Assembly: GCF_036345915.1 (NCBI RefSeq)
Contig: NZ_CP107785.1
Coordinates: 5,456,001-5,520,000 of the forward strand
Length of the DNA: 64,000 nt
Origin: Nocardia sp. NBC_00565
GTDB taxonomy: Bacteria > Actinomycetota > Actinomycetes > Mycobacteriales > Mycobacteriaceae
Reading direction: 5' to 3'
In this document: in pieces, positions 42,174 to 50,894 of the stretch
Layout: each line of letters begins with the position of its first letter
Position numbering within the stretch: position 1 is the first letter of the stretch
The notes under the pieces: generated by a model
Told to the model about the DNA's origin: nothing
Database searches by the model: none
The model's input: the letters and a program-made list of their open reading frames with translations, nothing else
Translations under genes and position numbers: made by a program

Positions 42174-42856
42174 CACTGCGAACCTTCGGTCGATGTAGTG
42201 GCTGGTTCGAAGCGTTGACGTCCGGTCCGATCGCTGGTCGTCAACGCCTGATCGGACGTTGCGTCGCCTAGTTTTTCGGTGACGAAGTCGAGGGCCAGCG
42301 CAAGTGCCGTGTCATGCCCGTCGGCAGCCAGTGGTAGCCACGGCAGCGCCAGTTCACGCAAGACCGCCTCGACGTGATGGTCTGCGAGAGTTCGGAACTG
42401 GTGGTTGCCGTCTCTGACCTTGTTGGTTCCCAGTGGGATGTGCGGGTCGAGTTGAGTCCGGAAGATCAGGTTGTAGCAGTCACTGTGGGAACGGGCCAGC
42501 GTCTCCAGATACGCCGATCCATCGGGGTCGGCCGTCTCGCCCCGATACTCCACGGCCGCGCGGTAGTAGCCGAGAGCATCGGGTACGGCGCGGTCTACCA
42601 AGACGACATCGGCGTGCAGCCATGCTTCGAGTTCGTTGCTGATTCCGCGCGTGATGATCCACAGCGTGGATACCCATGTGTGGTTCCACAGGATAGGCAG
42701 ACCCATCCGTTGTGCCTGTTCGCCGAGGTCGGCCACCGTGGCGACTTCGAGGCCGGACCTGCGCAGTTCGTGGGCCAGCCGCGCGAGGAACGTACTCTTG
42801 CCGGTGGAATGGGTGCCGACTACCGCGATGGTGACCGGCCGCTCGATAATGCTCAC
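42173..42856 (-). CDS. P-loop kinase of the NadR / AAA_28 type
   Basis: 227 aa. Walker A is GTHSTGKST (14-22), followed by a helix and, further on, VLVDRAVPDALGYYRA, the DR-containing lid motif seen in NadR-type nucleoside kinases and AAA_28 proteins. Start GTG 42856 overlaps the exonuclease stop (GTGA). It probably phosphorylates a nucleoside or nucleotide-like small molecule. Its place between an exonuclease and a recombinase-like protein, downstream of a radical SAM gene, suggests a shared substrate. Confidence 0.82.
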   Translation of the reverse strand: MSIIERPVTIAVVGTHSTGKSTFLARLAHELRRSGLEVATVADLGEQAQRMGLPILWNHTWVSTLWIITRGISNELEAWLHADVVLVDRAVPDALGYYRAAVEYRGETADPDGSAYLETLARSHSDCYNLIFRTQLDPHIPLGTNKVRDGNHQFRTLADHHVEAVLRELALPWLPLAADGHDTALALALDFVTEKLGDATSDQALTTSDRTGRQRFEPATTSTEGSQ

Positions 42857-43470
42857 CACAACCCACCTCCCGGTTCCGGGCTCGGACGGAACTCGGACAG
42901 GGCCGCCGCCGCAACCACGCCTGACCAGTCCAAACCACCGTCCTCGATCAGCGCGCACAACAATTGCCAAGCGGCCCATGTGTCGTACCTGGCGCGGTGG
43001 TAACACTGTCCGGCCGCGGCGATATCCAACTGTCCCCGCTCGATGAGCTTGTCCAGCGAATACGACTCCAAGCCCTGCCATACCGACTTCGCGAGCCGCA
43101 ATGTGTCCAAGATGAGCGGCGGATTCCAGTCGGGAAGGTGGACCGCGAGAACCCGTCGTTCGACGACGGCGTTGTGGGCAATCAGCACGCGCCCGAACAA
43201 CACCGAATCGATTTCTTCAGCGACTTCGTGCCACTGCGGGCAGTCCGCAAGATCGACATTGGTGATGCCGTGCACCTTGCGCGTCACGATCGGCGTTACC
43301 GGCTGATGCGGCTTGATCAGCCACGACCGCAATGCCTCGGCAGAAATCGGCCCATCGACCGGCAGCGCCGCAATCTCGATGATTTCCGGAGGATTTTGTC
43401 CGTTGCCCTCCACATCGACGACGACCAACTGTTGGTCGCGCAGGGCATTCGGGAAAGGCGGCGGCGTCAT
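42853..43470 (-). CDS. DEDDh-family 3'-5' exonuclease
   Basis: 205 aa. Exo I is VVVDVEGNG with Asp19 and Glu21; Exo II is LIAHNAVVERRVL, where Glu104 stands in the usual Asp place; Exo III is YHRARYD with His158 and Asp163. These are the RNase T / DnaQ-like motifs, acting on single-stranded DNA or RNA ends. Start ATG 43470 overlaps the radical SAM stop (ATGA). The Asp-to-Glu change may lower or alter activity. Confidence 0.87.
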   Translation of the reverse strand: MTPPPFPNALRDQQLVVVDVEGNGQNPPEIIEIAALPVDGPISAEALRSWLIKPHQPVTPIVTRKVHGITNVDLADCPQWHEVAEEIDSVLFGRVLIAHNAVVERRVLAVHLPDWNPPLILDTLRLAKSVWQGLESYSLDKLIERGQLDIAAAGQCYHRARYDTWAAWQLLCALIEDGGLDWSGVVAAAALSEFRPSPEPGGGLW

Positions 43471-44627
43471 CGTGTCTCCCTGGTAGTGGGCCAGCCGAGA
43501 TCGGCACGGCCGTGGCGCTGGGGTTGGTGCGGTTTGTCGATGTCATGGACCTGGTAACCGTGGCCATGCTGCATGTAGTAGCGGCGTTGCTCGTCCAGAC
43601 CGGCCACGATGACAGCACGGTCGTTGACCTCAATCAGCCTGCCGCCCAGCTCGTCGGTGAGATCGGCGACATGCCGTTCGTCGGGCCGCCGCCACGCCTG
43701 CTCGCACCGCCCGAGCTGAGCCGATGGACAGATATCGCATAGTTCGCGGATGCCGTAGTGGCCGTTGTAGTCCGCGACTGTGTGGGCGTAGGCAACAGCA
43801 CAGCTGGTCTTACGAAACAATGGCGAACCCGACCGATTCATCTTGGCAGCGTCGAGGATTCGCCGCTCCAGCGCTTCGGGGAATACTTTGCGCCTAACGC
43901 CCTGCGCGTATGGTTCCGGCAAGCCGTTAGCGCGGTAGTAGTCGCGGATCTGATCCTTGAAGAACAGACCGGTGAACACCGTCGCATGGGAATGTTGGCT
44001 CAGCTCGAGCCCCCGCCGCAAGTGGGTCATCGAGTCGTTGAGGCCCGGCACTATTGGCCGCCAATACAGCACCACGCGATACCGGCCCGCGTGCTCGAAC
44101 GCGGTCTCGAGCGAGCGGGCCGCGATGGTGGAGTCGACCGGTTCGATGCGCGGGTCGTCAATCCCTGAATGCGTCACCAGTAGAGTGACTTTCAGATTTG
44201 TGATCGAGTTCAGTACCGCGCAGTCGTCAGGCTCGACCCGCCACCGAGTGATCACCAGGACATGGTTGGTCAGGCCACGCTCATCGAGCAGCTTCAGCAT
44301 CTGGAAGGTGTGCGGCTTGACCTTCGGCAACATCGGGTCGGTAGCTCGGTTGAGGAGCTGAATCGGTGTGACATGCGGGCGGAAGTAACGATGCCCGGTC
44401 AGCAACTCAGCTGCTTCCACATCGCTCATCAGCGCCCGCGGCACCTTCATCTCGAAGTTGTCGAACAAGTGCCGCACGCAGTACCCGCAATCCAGCGGGC
44501 ACCCGACGATCCAGTTCAAGCTCAGCCCGGACTTTCGGTACTCGATCACATCCAGCAGTTCCGGCCGCAACTTCCCACGTTGCGCCGCATCCAACAGTTG
44601 AACACCTTGTAGGCCAGTCGTTGACAT
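43467..44627 (-). CDS. Radical SAM enzyme of unknown substrate
   Basis: 386 aa from ATG 44627 (GGGGAG about 9 bases upstream). C43-x3-C47-x2-C50 in VGCPLDCGYC binds the [4Fe-4S] cluster, and the barrel continues through VLVITRWRVEP and VVLYWRPIVPGLND. A C-terminal group of Cys (TSCAVAYAH, LCDICPSAQLGRC) could hold an auxiliary cluster. First gene of a five-gene overlapping operon, divergent from an XRE-TPR regulator. The remote similarity is to spore-photoproduct-lyase-like and other DNA/RNA-acting radical SAM proteins only in general layout; substrate not known. Confidence 0.85.
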   Translation of the reverse strand: MSTTGLQGVQLLDAAQRGKLRPELLDVIEYRKSGLSLNWIVGCPLDCGYCVRHLFDNFEMKVPRALMSDVEAAELLTGHRYFRPHVTPIQLLNRATDPMLPKVKPHTFQMLKLLDERGLTNHVLVITRWRVEPDDCAVLNSITNLKVTLLVTHSGIDDPRIEPVDSTIAARSLETAFEHAGRYRVVLYWRPIVPGLNDSMTHLRRGLELSQHSHATVFTGLFFKDQIRDYYRANGLPEPYAQGVRRKVFPEALERRILDAAKMNRSGSPLFRKTSCAVAYAHTVADYNGHYGIRELCDICPSAQLGRCEQAWRRPDERHVADLTDELGGRLIEVNDRAVIVAGLDEQRRYYMQHGHGYQVHDIDKPHQPQRHGRADLGWPTTRETR

Positions 44628-44710
44628 TGCCTCGGTCTCCCCTCGGTTCGGGGGCAGGTCTCGCGTTTTGCCCACTTCGAGGTAACCGCCGCAGCCCGCG
44701 GACCCGGAAG

Positions 44711-44741
44711 GTGGCAAGTCGCGGGAAAGACCGCTTGCCAC
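44711..44741. promoter_or_regulatory. Inverted repeat in the divergent promoter of the island
   Basis: GTGGCAAG and CTTGCCAC are perfect 8-bp arms with 15 bases between, in the 161-base region between the radical SAM and XRE-TPR genes. Likely operator of the XRE-TPR protein for both directions. Confidence 0.6.
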
Positions 44742-44788
44742 ACCTGTGCGATAGGTAAGAATGAGCACATGTGCAGGGGGTTTCGCCG

Positions 44789-46144
44789 ATGAACGGCCCA
44801 GTCATCGAACCTGAACGGCAACCAGCGACTGTCGCCGATCGGTTGGCGCGGGAAATCAAACGGCTCAGGCTCGAATCCGGGCTGAGCCAGCGCATACTGG
44901 CCACCAAGATCGGCTACTCACGACAGTACGTCTCGATGGCCGAGTGGGAAGACGCCAACCTCCCCTCGCAGGAGCTTGTATCCGCCATCGACGCCGCACT
45001 CGGAGCAAACGGCGCACTGACCGCTCTTCGTGCCCGTGCAAAGACAGATCAGCAGAGCACACGCACTGTGGTGAATCCGGATCACCCGCTGCGCGGAACG
45101 ATCACAGCCACTACCAAAGACACCGCACCGAAAGAGGATTGCTCACCGACGCATCACAGCCAGGGGACAACTGACGAACTGATCAATGTATTGGGCCGTA
45201 TCCATAAATTGAATAGGTCGATCGATCCCGATATTATCGAGCATCTGGCAGACAGTACGCGCCTCACCATAGAGCAATACGAGACAATCGACAGTTCCAG
45301 CCTCGTTGGCGGACTCGTAAAGCAGCGCGCATGGATAGACGAACTTCTAGACGAGTGCAGTCGTCCGCAACAACGTCAGCAGTTGTTCGAAATAGCAGGA
45401 CAAACTTCGGGTTTGCTCGGATTCATTACAGCTAGTCTCGGAAATTTCCCATTGTCCCGCGCCTACTGTCTCGAGGCATTTCAGCTCGGAGATTTCGTGG
45501 ATGACATGAATCTCCAGGCGTGGGCGCGTGGTCTACAAAGCTTTTGCGAGTACTATGCCGGACGATATGATGAAGCCCTCCGCTACGCACAAGATGGACT
45601 CAACTACGCGAAATCCGGACCACAAAGCGTACGCCTCACAATAAATGGCGCAGCAAGAGCACTCGGAAAGCTCGGGGATACCAATGGAGTCCGGCGCGCC
45701 GTGGACGAATCCTATGCACTCATGGAGCAAAATAACGCACCGAACGGAGCTCCCTCCAGCATTTCGCTTGGATGTTACAGTGCAGCACAGGTGGCAGGAA
45801 ACGCGGCGACTGCATATTTGTCGCTTGCAATGCCGGACAGAGTCGAGGAATACGTAAATCGCGCGCTTCCCGAGATGAGTGCATCTGATTCTCCATGGGG
45901 GCGGTCCCTCGTGATAATCGATATGGCGCGCTCGCAGATTCTCTCAGAACAAGCCGATCTGGAGCACGCCACAGCACTCATGGTCGATGCACTCGACATC
46001 TCGAGCGGCAATCCGATGATCCCGGTTCGACGTCGAGCCGCGGAGTTCGCCCAGGATCTTGCTGCCCGATGGGGAAGTTCACCACAACTAGGCGTCGTTC
46101 GCGACGCGCTTGCGAGTCTGAGGGGTACTGATGGGCAGTCTTGA
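44789..46144 (+). CDS. XRE-family regulator with TPR-like sensor domain
   Basis: 451 aa. HTH about 17-75 (LRLESGLSQRILATKIGYSR, then VSMAEWEDANLPSQ). From about 130 the sequence is all-helical with repeated YxxAL-type motifs, as in TPR sensor regulators of actinomycetes. ATG 44789 has GGGGG 8 bases upstream. GC content and codon use are visibly more AT-rich than in flanking genes, pointing to transfer. It probably controls both its own operon and the divergent radical SAM operon. Confidence 0.85.
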   Translation: MNGPVIEPERQPATVADRLAREIKRLRLESGLSQRILATKIGYSRQYVSMAEWEDANLPSQELVSAIDAALGANGALTALRARAKTDQQSTRTVVNPDHPLRGTITATTKDTAPKEDCSPTHHSQGTTDELINVLGRIHKLNRSIDPDIIEHLADSTRLTIEQYETIDSSSLVGGLVKQRAWIDELLDECSRPQQRQQLFEIAGQTSGLLGFITASLGNFPLSRAYCLEAFQLGDFVDDMNLQAWARGLQSFCEYYAGRYDEALRYAQDGLNYAKSGPQSVRLTINGAARALGKLGDTNGVRRAVDESYALMEQNNAPNGAPSSISLGCYSAAQVAGNAATAYLSLAMPDRVEEYVNRALPEMSASDSPWGRSLVIIDMARSQILSEQADLEHATALMVDALDISSGNPMIPVRRRAAEFAQDLAARWGSSPQLGVVRDALASLRGTDGQS

Positions 46145-46850
46145 CAGGTCGACATCGTACGGGTGCCTCCCGGACGCACAAATATTTCTACGGAATCACT
46201 GGACACGTCCGCTCGGCCCACGAGGGTACTACTGGTTCCTAACATTCGAAGACTCACCGCAGTTGCACTCGCTCGTGGAGAAATGTCAGACTTCAATCGA
46301 CTTTCCATACTACGACCTGACACCGCTGGAAAGTTTACATCTCACACTCGATCGAATTGCTTACAACGAGAAAATTACTCAGGACCGACTCGACTCCATC
46401 GAAGCGGCCGCAAGACATGCCTGCCGAAACATAGCGCGATTCGATATTACCGTTGACCACCTGAGTTGCTTTCGGAGCGCCATCGCATTGAATATTTCGT
46501 CAGACCAGCTGGTGCGCGATCTGCGTGGCGCACTTCGCTCGGCGACATTATCTGTGGAACCTGATGCTCAAATACAAACGTCCGAATCAAATCCGCATAT
46601 CACCATCTCCTACTCCAACTCCGATGGAATCGCCGTGACCGAGGCGGATGCGGCGGTTGCCGAGTTGAACGCAACTATCCGCGCGGTAAACGTGAGGGTT
46701 ACAGAAGCGGTGATAGTCTTGCTCGAACGGCGGCAGAACTCGTATTCGTGGAAGGTTATTTCGCGGATTCCGCTCGTCGGAATAGCTCGTACATCCGCCG
46801 ATGCGTCCGACGAAGAGGGCAGTAACGACATTGGTCCAGAATCCAGCTGA
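46131..46850 (+). CDS. 2H phosphoesterase (2'-5' RNA ligase/LigT-like)
   Basis: 239 aa. Two HxTx motifs, His70-Leu-Thr72 in SLHLTLDRI and His156-Ile-Thr158 in NPHITISYS, are spaced as in the 2H superfamily, whose members cleave 2',3'-cyclic phosphates or 2'-5' linkages and cyclic nucleotides. Start ATG 46131 overlaps the regulator stop by 14 bases. AT-rich like its neighbour. The role in this locus may be to process RNA ends or to degrade a nucleotide signal. Confidence 0.85.
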   Translation: MGSLDRSTSYGCLPDAQIFLRNHWTRPLGPRGYYWFLTFEDSPQLHSLVEKCQTSIDFPYYDLTPLESLHLTLDRIAYNEKITQDRLDSIEAAARHACRNIARFDITVDHLSCFRSAIALNISSDQLVRDLRGALRSATLSVEPDAQIQTSESNPHITISYSNSDGIAVTEADAAVAELNATIRAVNVRVTEAVIVLLERRQNSYSWKVISRIPLVGIARTSADASDEEGSNDIGPESS

Positions 46851-47295
46851 TCGATTTGCAACTCCGCGTCTCGCTGCCGGTGCGCTCTTCGTCCAGGACG
46901 AGAGCGTGTTGTTGGTGCGAAAGACCTACGGTAACCGATGGGATATTCCTGGCGGCTATGTGGATCGGGGCGAATCTCCGGCCTCCGCGTGCGAACGTGA
47001 AGTACAAGAGGAACTGGGATTGAACAGGGAAACCCGGCGTCTCCTGGTTCACGATTGGGCACCGAATAACGGGGAAGGGGACAAGATACTCTACGTGTTC
47101 GACTGTGGTGAACTCGCTGAGGACGAGCACAGGATTCGACTCGATGGGGTCGAAATAGACGGAACCGAATGGGTCGCGGTCGGCGACTTGGGAGAATTCG
47201 TGATTCCCCGGCTCGAATATCGCCTCACCCAGGCATACCACGCTTACATATCCGGCGTGACCTTATATCTCGAACATGGCCGGTTGCGGTTCTGA
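46801..47295 (+). CDS. Nudix hydrolase
   Basis: 164 aa. The Nudix box is complete: G52-x5-E58-x7-R66-E67-V68-x-E70-E71-x-G73-L74. The fold starts at LAAGALFVQDESVLLVRK. ATG 46801 overlaps the phosphoesterase gene by 50 bases; TTG 46831 is a possible alternative. It hydrolyses a nucleoside diphosphate linked to some group, fitting a locus with a nucleotide kinase and a phosphoesterase. Confidence 0.92.
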   Translation: MRPTKRAVTTLVQNPADRFATPRLAAGALFVQDESVLLVRKTYGNRWDIPGGYVDRGESPASACEREVQEELGLNRETRRLLVHDWAPNNGEGDKILYVFDCGELAEDEHRIRLDGVEIDGTEWVAVGDLGEFVIPRLEYRLTQAYHAYISGVTLYLEHGRLRF

Positions 47296-47796
47296 CGCCG
47301 TGCACGAAGCCCAGCCCAGCCGAGCCCACGGCGATTCGAATCGGCTTCTGTAGCTCGATCACGGTCAGACCTCGACACGAGCACGGTTCAGGTTGGCGTG
47401 CCCGTCCGAACCGGGGCAATGGAGGTGGCGGTAGCAGGAGTCGTTGAGGGGGAAATGTTTGTTGCCCACCACTTTTCGAGGTGAGCGCTCGGGCGGGTGG
47501 CTACTGCTTCGCTGTGATAGTTGACGTAGTAGGTGTTGGAGTTCTCGCACTCCTTGCTCAGGAATAGTGTTCGGCTCGAATGGAAAGACCACCCCCTATC
47601 GCCCCCTATCGGCGGTCATGCACGACGGCTACAACTCCCCCGCAGCATCGTGTGCCCGAATTCGGTACGCACGTGCTGATCTGCACAATCGATCGGCCAC
47701 CTCCGGCTGCACCACCTGAAGCACACATCGAGCAAACCGTTAACAGCCGCTCCACACCGGAATTCGGCCGCGAAACCGGTGGCAGGGTGGTCGGGC
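47296..47796. other. Gap without a supported gene
   Basis: About 500 bases separate the Nudix and SDR genes. Frames exist but lack ribosome sites and recognisable products. GC rises from left to right, so the accessory island appears to end here. Confidence 0.5.
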
Positions 47797-48633
47797 ATGA
47801 AGACGATCCTGATTACGGGGGCCACCTCGGGCATCGGTCTCGCCGCTGCCCAGCAGCTCGCCGCGGGGGGTGATCGGCTGGTGCTGGTCGGCCGGAATCC
47901 GCACAAGCTCGCCGATAGCGCGGAATTGGTGCGCGCTGCGGGCGCTGGGGCCGTCGACACGCTGGAGTGCGATTTCGCGTCGCAATCATCGGTGCGTCAG
48001 CTCGCCAAGGCTGTGCAGGCCGATTACGACCGGATCGATGTGCTGGCCAATAACGCGGGCGGCTATCAGCCGACGCGCAACGAGACCGAAGACGGCATCG
48101 AGACGACCTTCGCGGTCAACCATCTCGGCGGCTATCTGCTGACCGAACTGCTCACCGATCTGCTGATCCAGAGCGCACCCGCGCGCATCCTGTTCACCTC
48201 CTCGGTGATGCACTACGGCGCGACGCTCGATCTCGCCGATCTCGGCTTCCACCAAGGCTATTCGGGAGAGAAGGCCTACAGCCGGTCCAAACTGGCCAAT
48301 GTCCTCTACGCACGTGCGCTCGCGGACCGACTGGCGGGCACCGGGGTGACGGTCAACGCGTTCCATCCCGGCGCGGTCTCGACCGGCGTCTGGGATTCGC
48401 TGCCGTGGTTTGCGCAACCGCTGGTCGGCCTGTCCAAGCGCCTGTTCTTCATCTCCGCGGCCGAGGGCGCCGCCGCGCTCACCTTCCTCGCGACGGACCC
48501 GAGCGTCGCCGAGGTGACCGGAACCTACTTCCGCAAGACCCGTGCGCGAACACCGTCCCGACTGGCCCGCGACGACGCACTCGGACAACACCTGTGCGCG
48601 GTGAGCGCGGCACTGGTCGGGCTGCTCGAGTAG
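47797..48633 (+). CDS. Short-chain dehydrogenase, retinol-dehydrogenase type
   Basis: 278 aa. TGATSGIG (6-13), NNAGGY, catalytic Ser in FTSSVMHYG and Tyr-x-x-x-Lys in YSRSKLANVLYARAL are all present; the last block is typical of the retinol dehydrogenase/WW-oxidoreductase subgroup. Starts at ATG 47797. It precedes the KAS III pair by 77 bases in the same direction and may act on their product, but this is only inferred. Confidence 0.93.
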   Translation: MKTILITGATSGIGLAAAQQLAAGGDRLVLVGRNPHKLADSAELVRAAGAGAVDTLECDFASQSSVRQLAKAVQADYDRIDVLANNAGGYQPTRNETEDGIETTFAVNHLGGYLLTELLTDLLIQSAPARILFTSSVMHYGATLDLADLGFHQGYSGEKAYSRSKLANVLYARALADRLAGTGVTVNAFHPGAVSTGVWDSLPWFAQPLVGLSKRLFFISAAEGAAALTFLATDPSVAEVTGTYFRKTRARTPSRLARDDALGQHLCAVSAALVGLLE

Positions 48634-48710
48634 CGACCACGCAATTCACGACAGCGCCGTCGACACTCCTGGCAACACAGGGTATTCATGCGACACAGAA
48701 AGCAGGGGTA

Positions 48711-49760
48711 ATGCTGCGCACCCGATTCGAGTCCATCGGCTCCTACACACCATCCACCGTCCGTTCCACCGAGGAGATCATCGCCGGTCTTGCGGTACCT
48801 AGATCCCTTGACCTGGAACGGATTACCGGCATCAAGAATCGGCGGGTCTACGACTCCAGCGACGAGGGCTACGAATCGTCCTTCGATCTGGCCCTGCGCG
48901 CCATCGAAGACTGCCTGGCGCATTCCGATTACGCCGCCGACGAACTCGACATCGTCATCTCCGCCTCCATCACCCGTACCCGCGGCAAGGAAATCTTCTG
49001 CTACGCACCATCATTCGCGATAATGCTGGGTAAGGAGATCGGCACCGCGAACGCTCGCCATTTCGATGTCTCGAATGCCTGCGCGGGCATGATGACCGGC
49101 GTGCTGGTGCTCGATCGCATGATCAAGGCCGGTGTGGTGCGCAACGGTCTGGTGGTCAGCGGCGAACAGATCACCCCGATCGCCGAGACCGCGGCCCGCG
49201 AGATCAGCAAGCCCTACGATCCGCAGTTCGCGGCGCTGACGGTCGGCGACGCGGCGGTCGCGGTGGTGCTCGACGATCGCGGCGACGATGACGACGAGAT
49301 CCACTATGTCGAGCTCATGACCTCCGCCGGCGGCGCGGAACACTGCATCGGCATGCCCAGCGACCAATCCTCCGGGATCGCGCTCTACACCGATAACCGC
49401 GCGATGCAGAACGAGGATCGCTACCTGCAGGCCATCAATCGCATGGCCACCTTCCTCGAGGAAACCGGGCGCAACTGGGAGGGCGAGAAGTTCGACTACT
49501 GGATCCACCACCAATTCAGCGCACCCGCCATCGAATACATCTCCCACCTCACTGAACAGCATTTCGGCACCCCGATGCCGCAGGCCCTCAATGTCCTGCA
49601 CGACTTCGGAAATACCGCGTCTACCTCGCATTTCGTGGTCCTGCACGAGCATCTGGCACAGCAGAAGATCCCCAAGGGGTCCAAGGTGCTGATGATTCCG
49701 GAGGCCTCCGGAATCGTCTCCGGACATCTCGCCGCGACCATCTCCCGTCTGGAGGCCTGA
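48711..49760 (+). CDS. Beta-ketoacyl-ACP synthase III (KAS III) type enzyme
   Basis: 349 aa. Cys124 in DVSNACAGMMTG, His in WIHHQFS and Asn in HDFGNTAST form the Cys-His-Asn triad of condensing KAS III enzymes. ATG 48711, with GCAGGGG just before it. A shorter homologue lacking the Cys follows after 3 bases, so the two probably form a heterodimer. Likely joins an acyl starter in a special lipid or polyketide-like path; substrate unknown. Confidence 0.9.
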   Translation: MLRTRFESIGSYTPSTVRSTEEIIAGLAVPRSLDLERITGIKNRRVYDSSDEGYESSFDLALRAIEDCLAHSDYAADELDIVISASITRTRGKEIFCYAPSFAIMLGKEIGTANARHFDVSNACAGMMTGVLVLDRMIKAGVVRNGLVVSGEQITPIAETAAREISKPYDPQFAALTVGDAAVAVVLDDRGDDDDEIHYVELMTSAGGAEHCIGMPSDQSSGIALYTDNRAMQNEDRYLQAINRMATFLEETGRNWEGEKFDYWIHHQFSAPAIEYISHLTEQHFGTPMPQALNVLHDFGNTASTSHFVVLHEHLAQQKIPKGSKVLMIPEASGIVSGHLAATISRLEA

Positions 49761-49763
49761 ACC

Positions 49764-50675
49764 ATGCCGACCACCATCCTCGCGGCCGCGGCCAACGCCG
49801 ATCTCGATACCGGTAGCTATTTCGAACTCGCCACGCGCGCGGTGACCACCTGTCTGGAGCAGGCCGGCGTCACTGCCGACCAGGTCGGCATGCTGATCAA
49901 CGCCGGGGTGTTCCGGGATCAGAACATCGCCGAACCCGCGGTATCGGCGCTCATCCAGAAGCGCGTCGGCATCGGCCTCGAGTACCGTCCCGGCCGGGTG
50001 CCCGCCTTCTCCTTCGATCTGATGAACGGCGCGACCGGACTGCTGCACGCCATCACGGCCGCCGAATGCTTCCTGGCCAGCGGCGAAGTGTCGTACGCGC
50101 TGCTCGTGGCCGGAGACACCCACCCGTCGACCGAGCGCCACGTCGACGGATTCCCCTACAGCACGAGCGCGGCCGCGATCCTGCTCGGAACCGCGGGCAC
50201 CACGGGCGGATTCGGCAGTCTGCACACCGCCGACACCGCCGAGTCCGCCGACCCGACCGCCTGGGTCGCGATGGGTGAGGCGGGTGCGAACGGCCGAACG
50301 GCCATGAGCACCAGCGTCGGTGGCGGCGACCCGGTCGAACTGGCCGCGGCGGCCGTGCGCGACTGCCTCACCGCCGAGGGGCTCGATGGCGCCGATTTCA
50401 CCGAGGGACGCGCCATCCTGCTCGCTCCCACCTGGATCCTCGCCTTCCGTGCCCGCCTGTCCGAGGCGCTCGGCGTCACCCCGGAGTCGATCGTCGGCGT
50501 CGATCCCTCGGTGGACAATCCGTACTCCGCGGCTCCCGTGCACGCATATCTGAACGCGCGTGACAGCGGTGTGCTGGCACTCGCCCGCACGGTGCTGTTC
50601 CTGGCCGCCGACGAGACCTCGGCCGCCTGTCTGGCCTACCACCCGCACGCGCTCGCCCTCGTCAGCGGTGAATGA
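49764..50675 (+). CDS. KAS III-like partner protein lacking the active-site Cys
   Basis: 303 aa, about 40 shorter than its partner. In FDLMNGATGLLHAITAAECF the nucleophile position is Thr91 where KAS III has Cys (usual NGACG). The C-terminal half with PVHAYLNARDSGVLALAR keeps the thiolase fold. By analogy with the PqsB/PqsC pair, where only one subunit keeps the Cys, this would be a structural or specificity subunit of the enzyme encoded upstream. Starts at ATG 49764, three bases after the previous stop. Confidence 0.85.
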   Translation: MPTTILAAAANADLDTGSYFELATRAVTTCLEQAGVTADQVGMLINAGVFRDQNIAEPAVSALIQKRVGIGLEYRPGRVPAFSFDLMNGATGLLHAITAAECFLASGEVSYALLVAGDTHPSTERHVDGFPYSTSAAAILLGTAGTTGGFGSLHTADTAESADPTAWVAMGEAGANGRTAMSTSVGGGDPVELAAAAVRDCLTAEGLDGADFTEGRAILLAPTWILAFRARLSEALGVTPESIVGVDPSVDNPYSAAPVHAYLNARDSGVLALARTVLFLAADETSAACLAYHPHALALVSGE

Positions 50676-50894
50676 CACGAAAGGCATTGAAACGACTCAT
50701 ATTACGAAGTAATCAACGGTTGTCGTGACAGGATCGTGCAGGCGAATTAACCTGTCATCACCGGCTGGATCATCGGGCGCGTCGCCGCGTCCATCCCGCT
50801 GCGACGATGCCGCATATTCAGTGCACCCGAGCTGCTCGTTTTCGATGGCGCTCTCCCTCAGTCGGGCACACCACCTCGACGAAGGGCTCCGAGA

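Noticed and set aside
47365..47592. Minus-strand 75-aa frame in the gap before the SDR gene
   Set aside because: Partly Cys/His-bearing and briefly looked like a fragment, but no family resemblance, start site or context.
49011..50687. 558-codon minus-strand frame opposite the KAS III pair
   Set aside because: Shadow; both plus-strand genes have clear active-site motifs.
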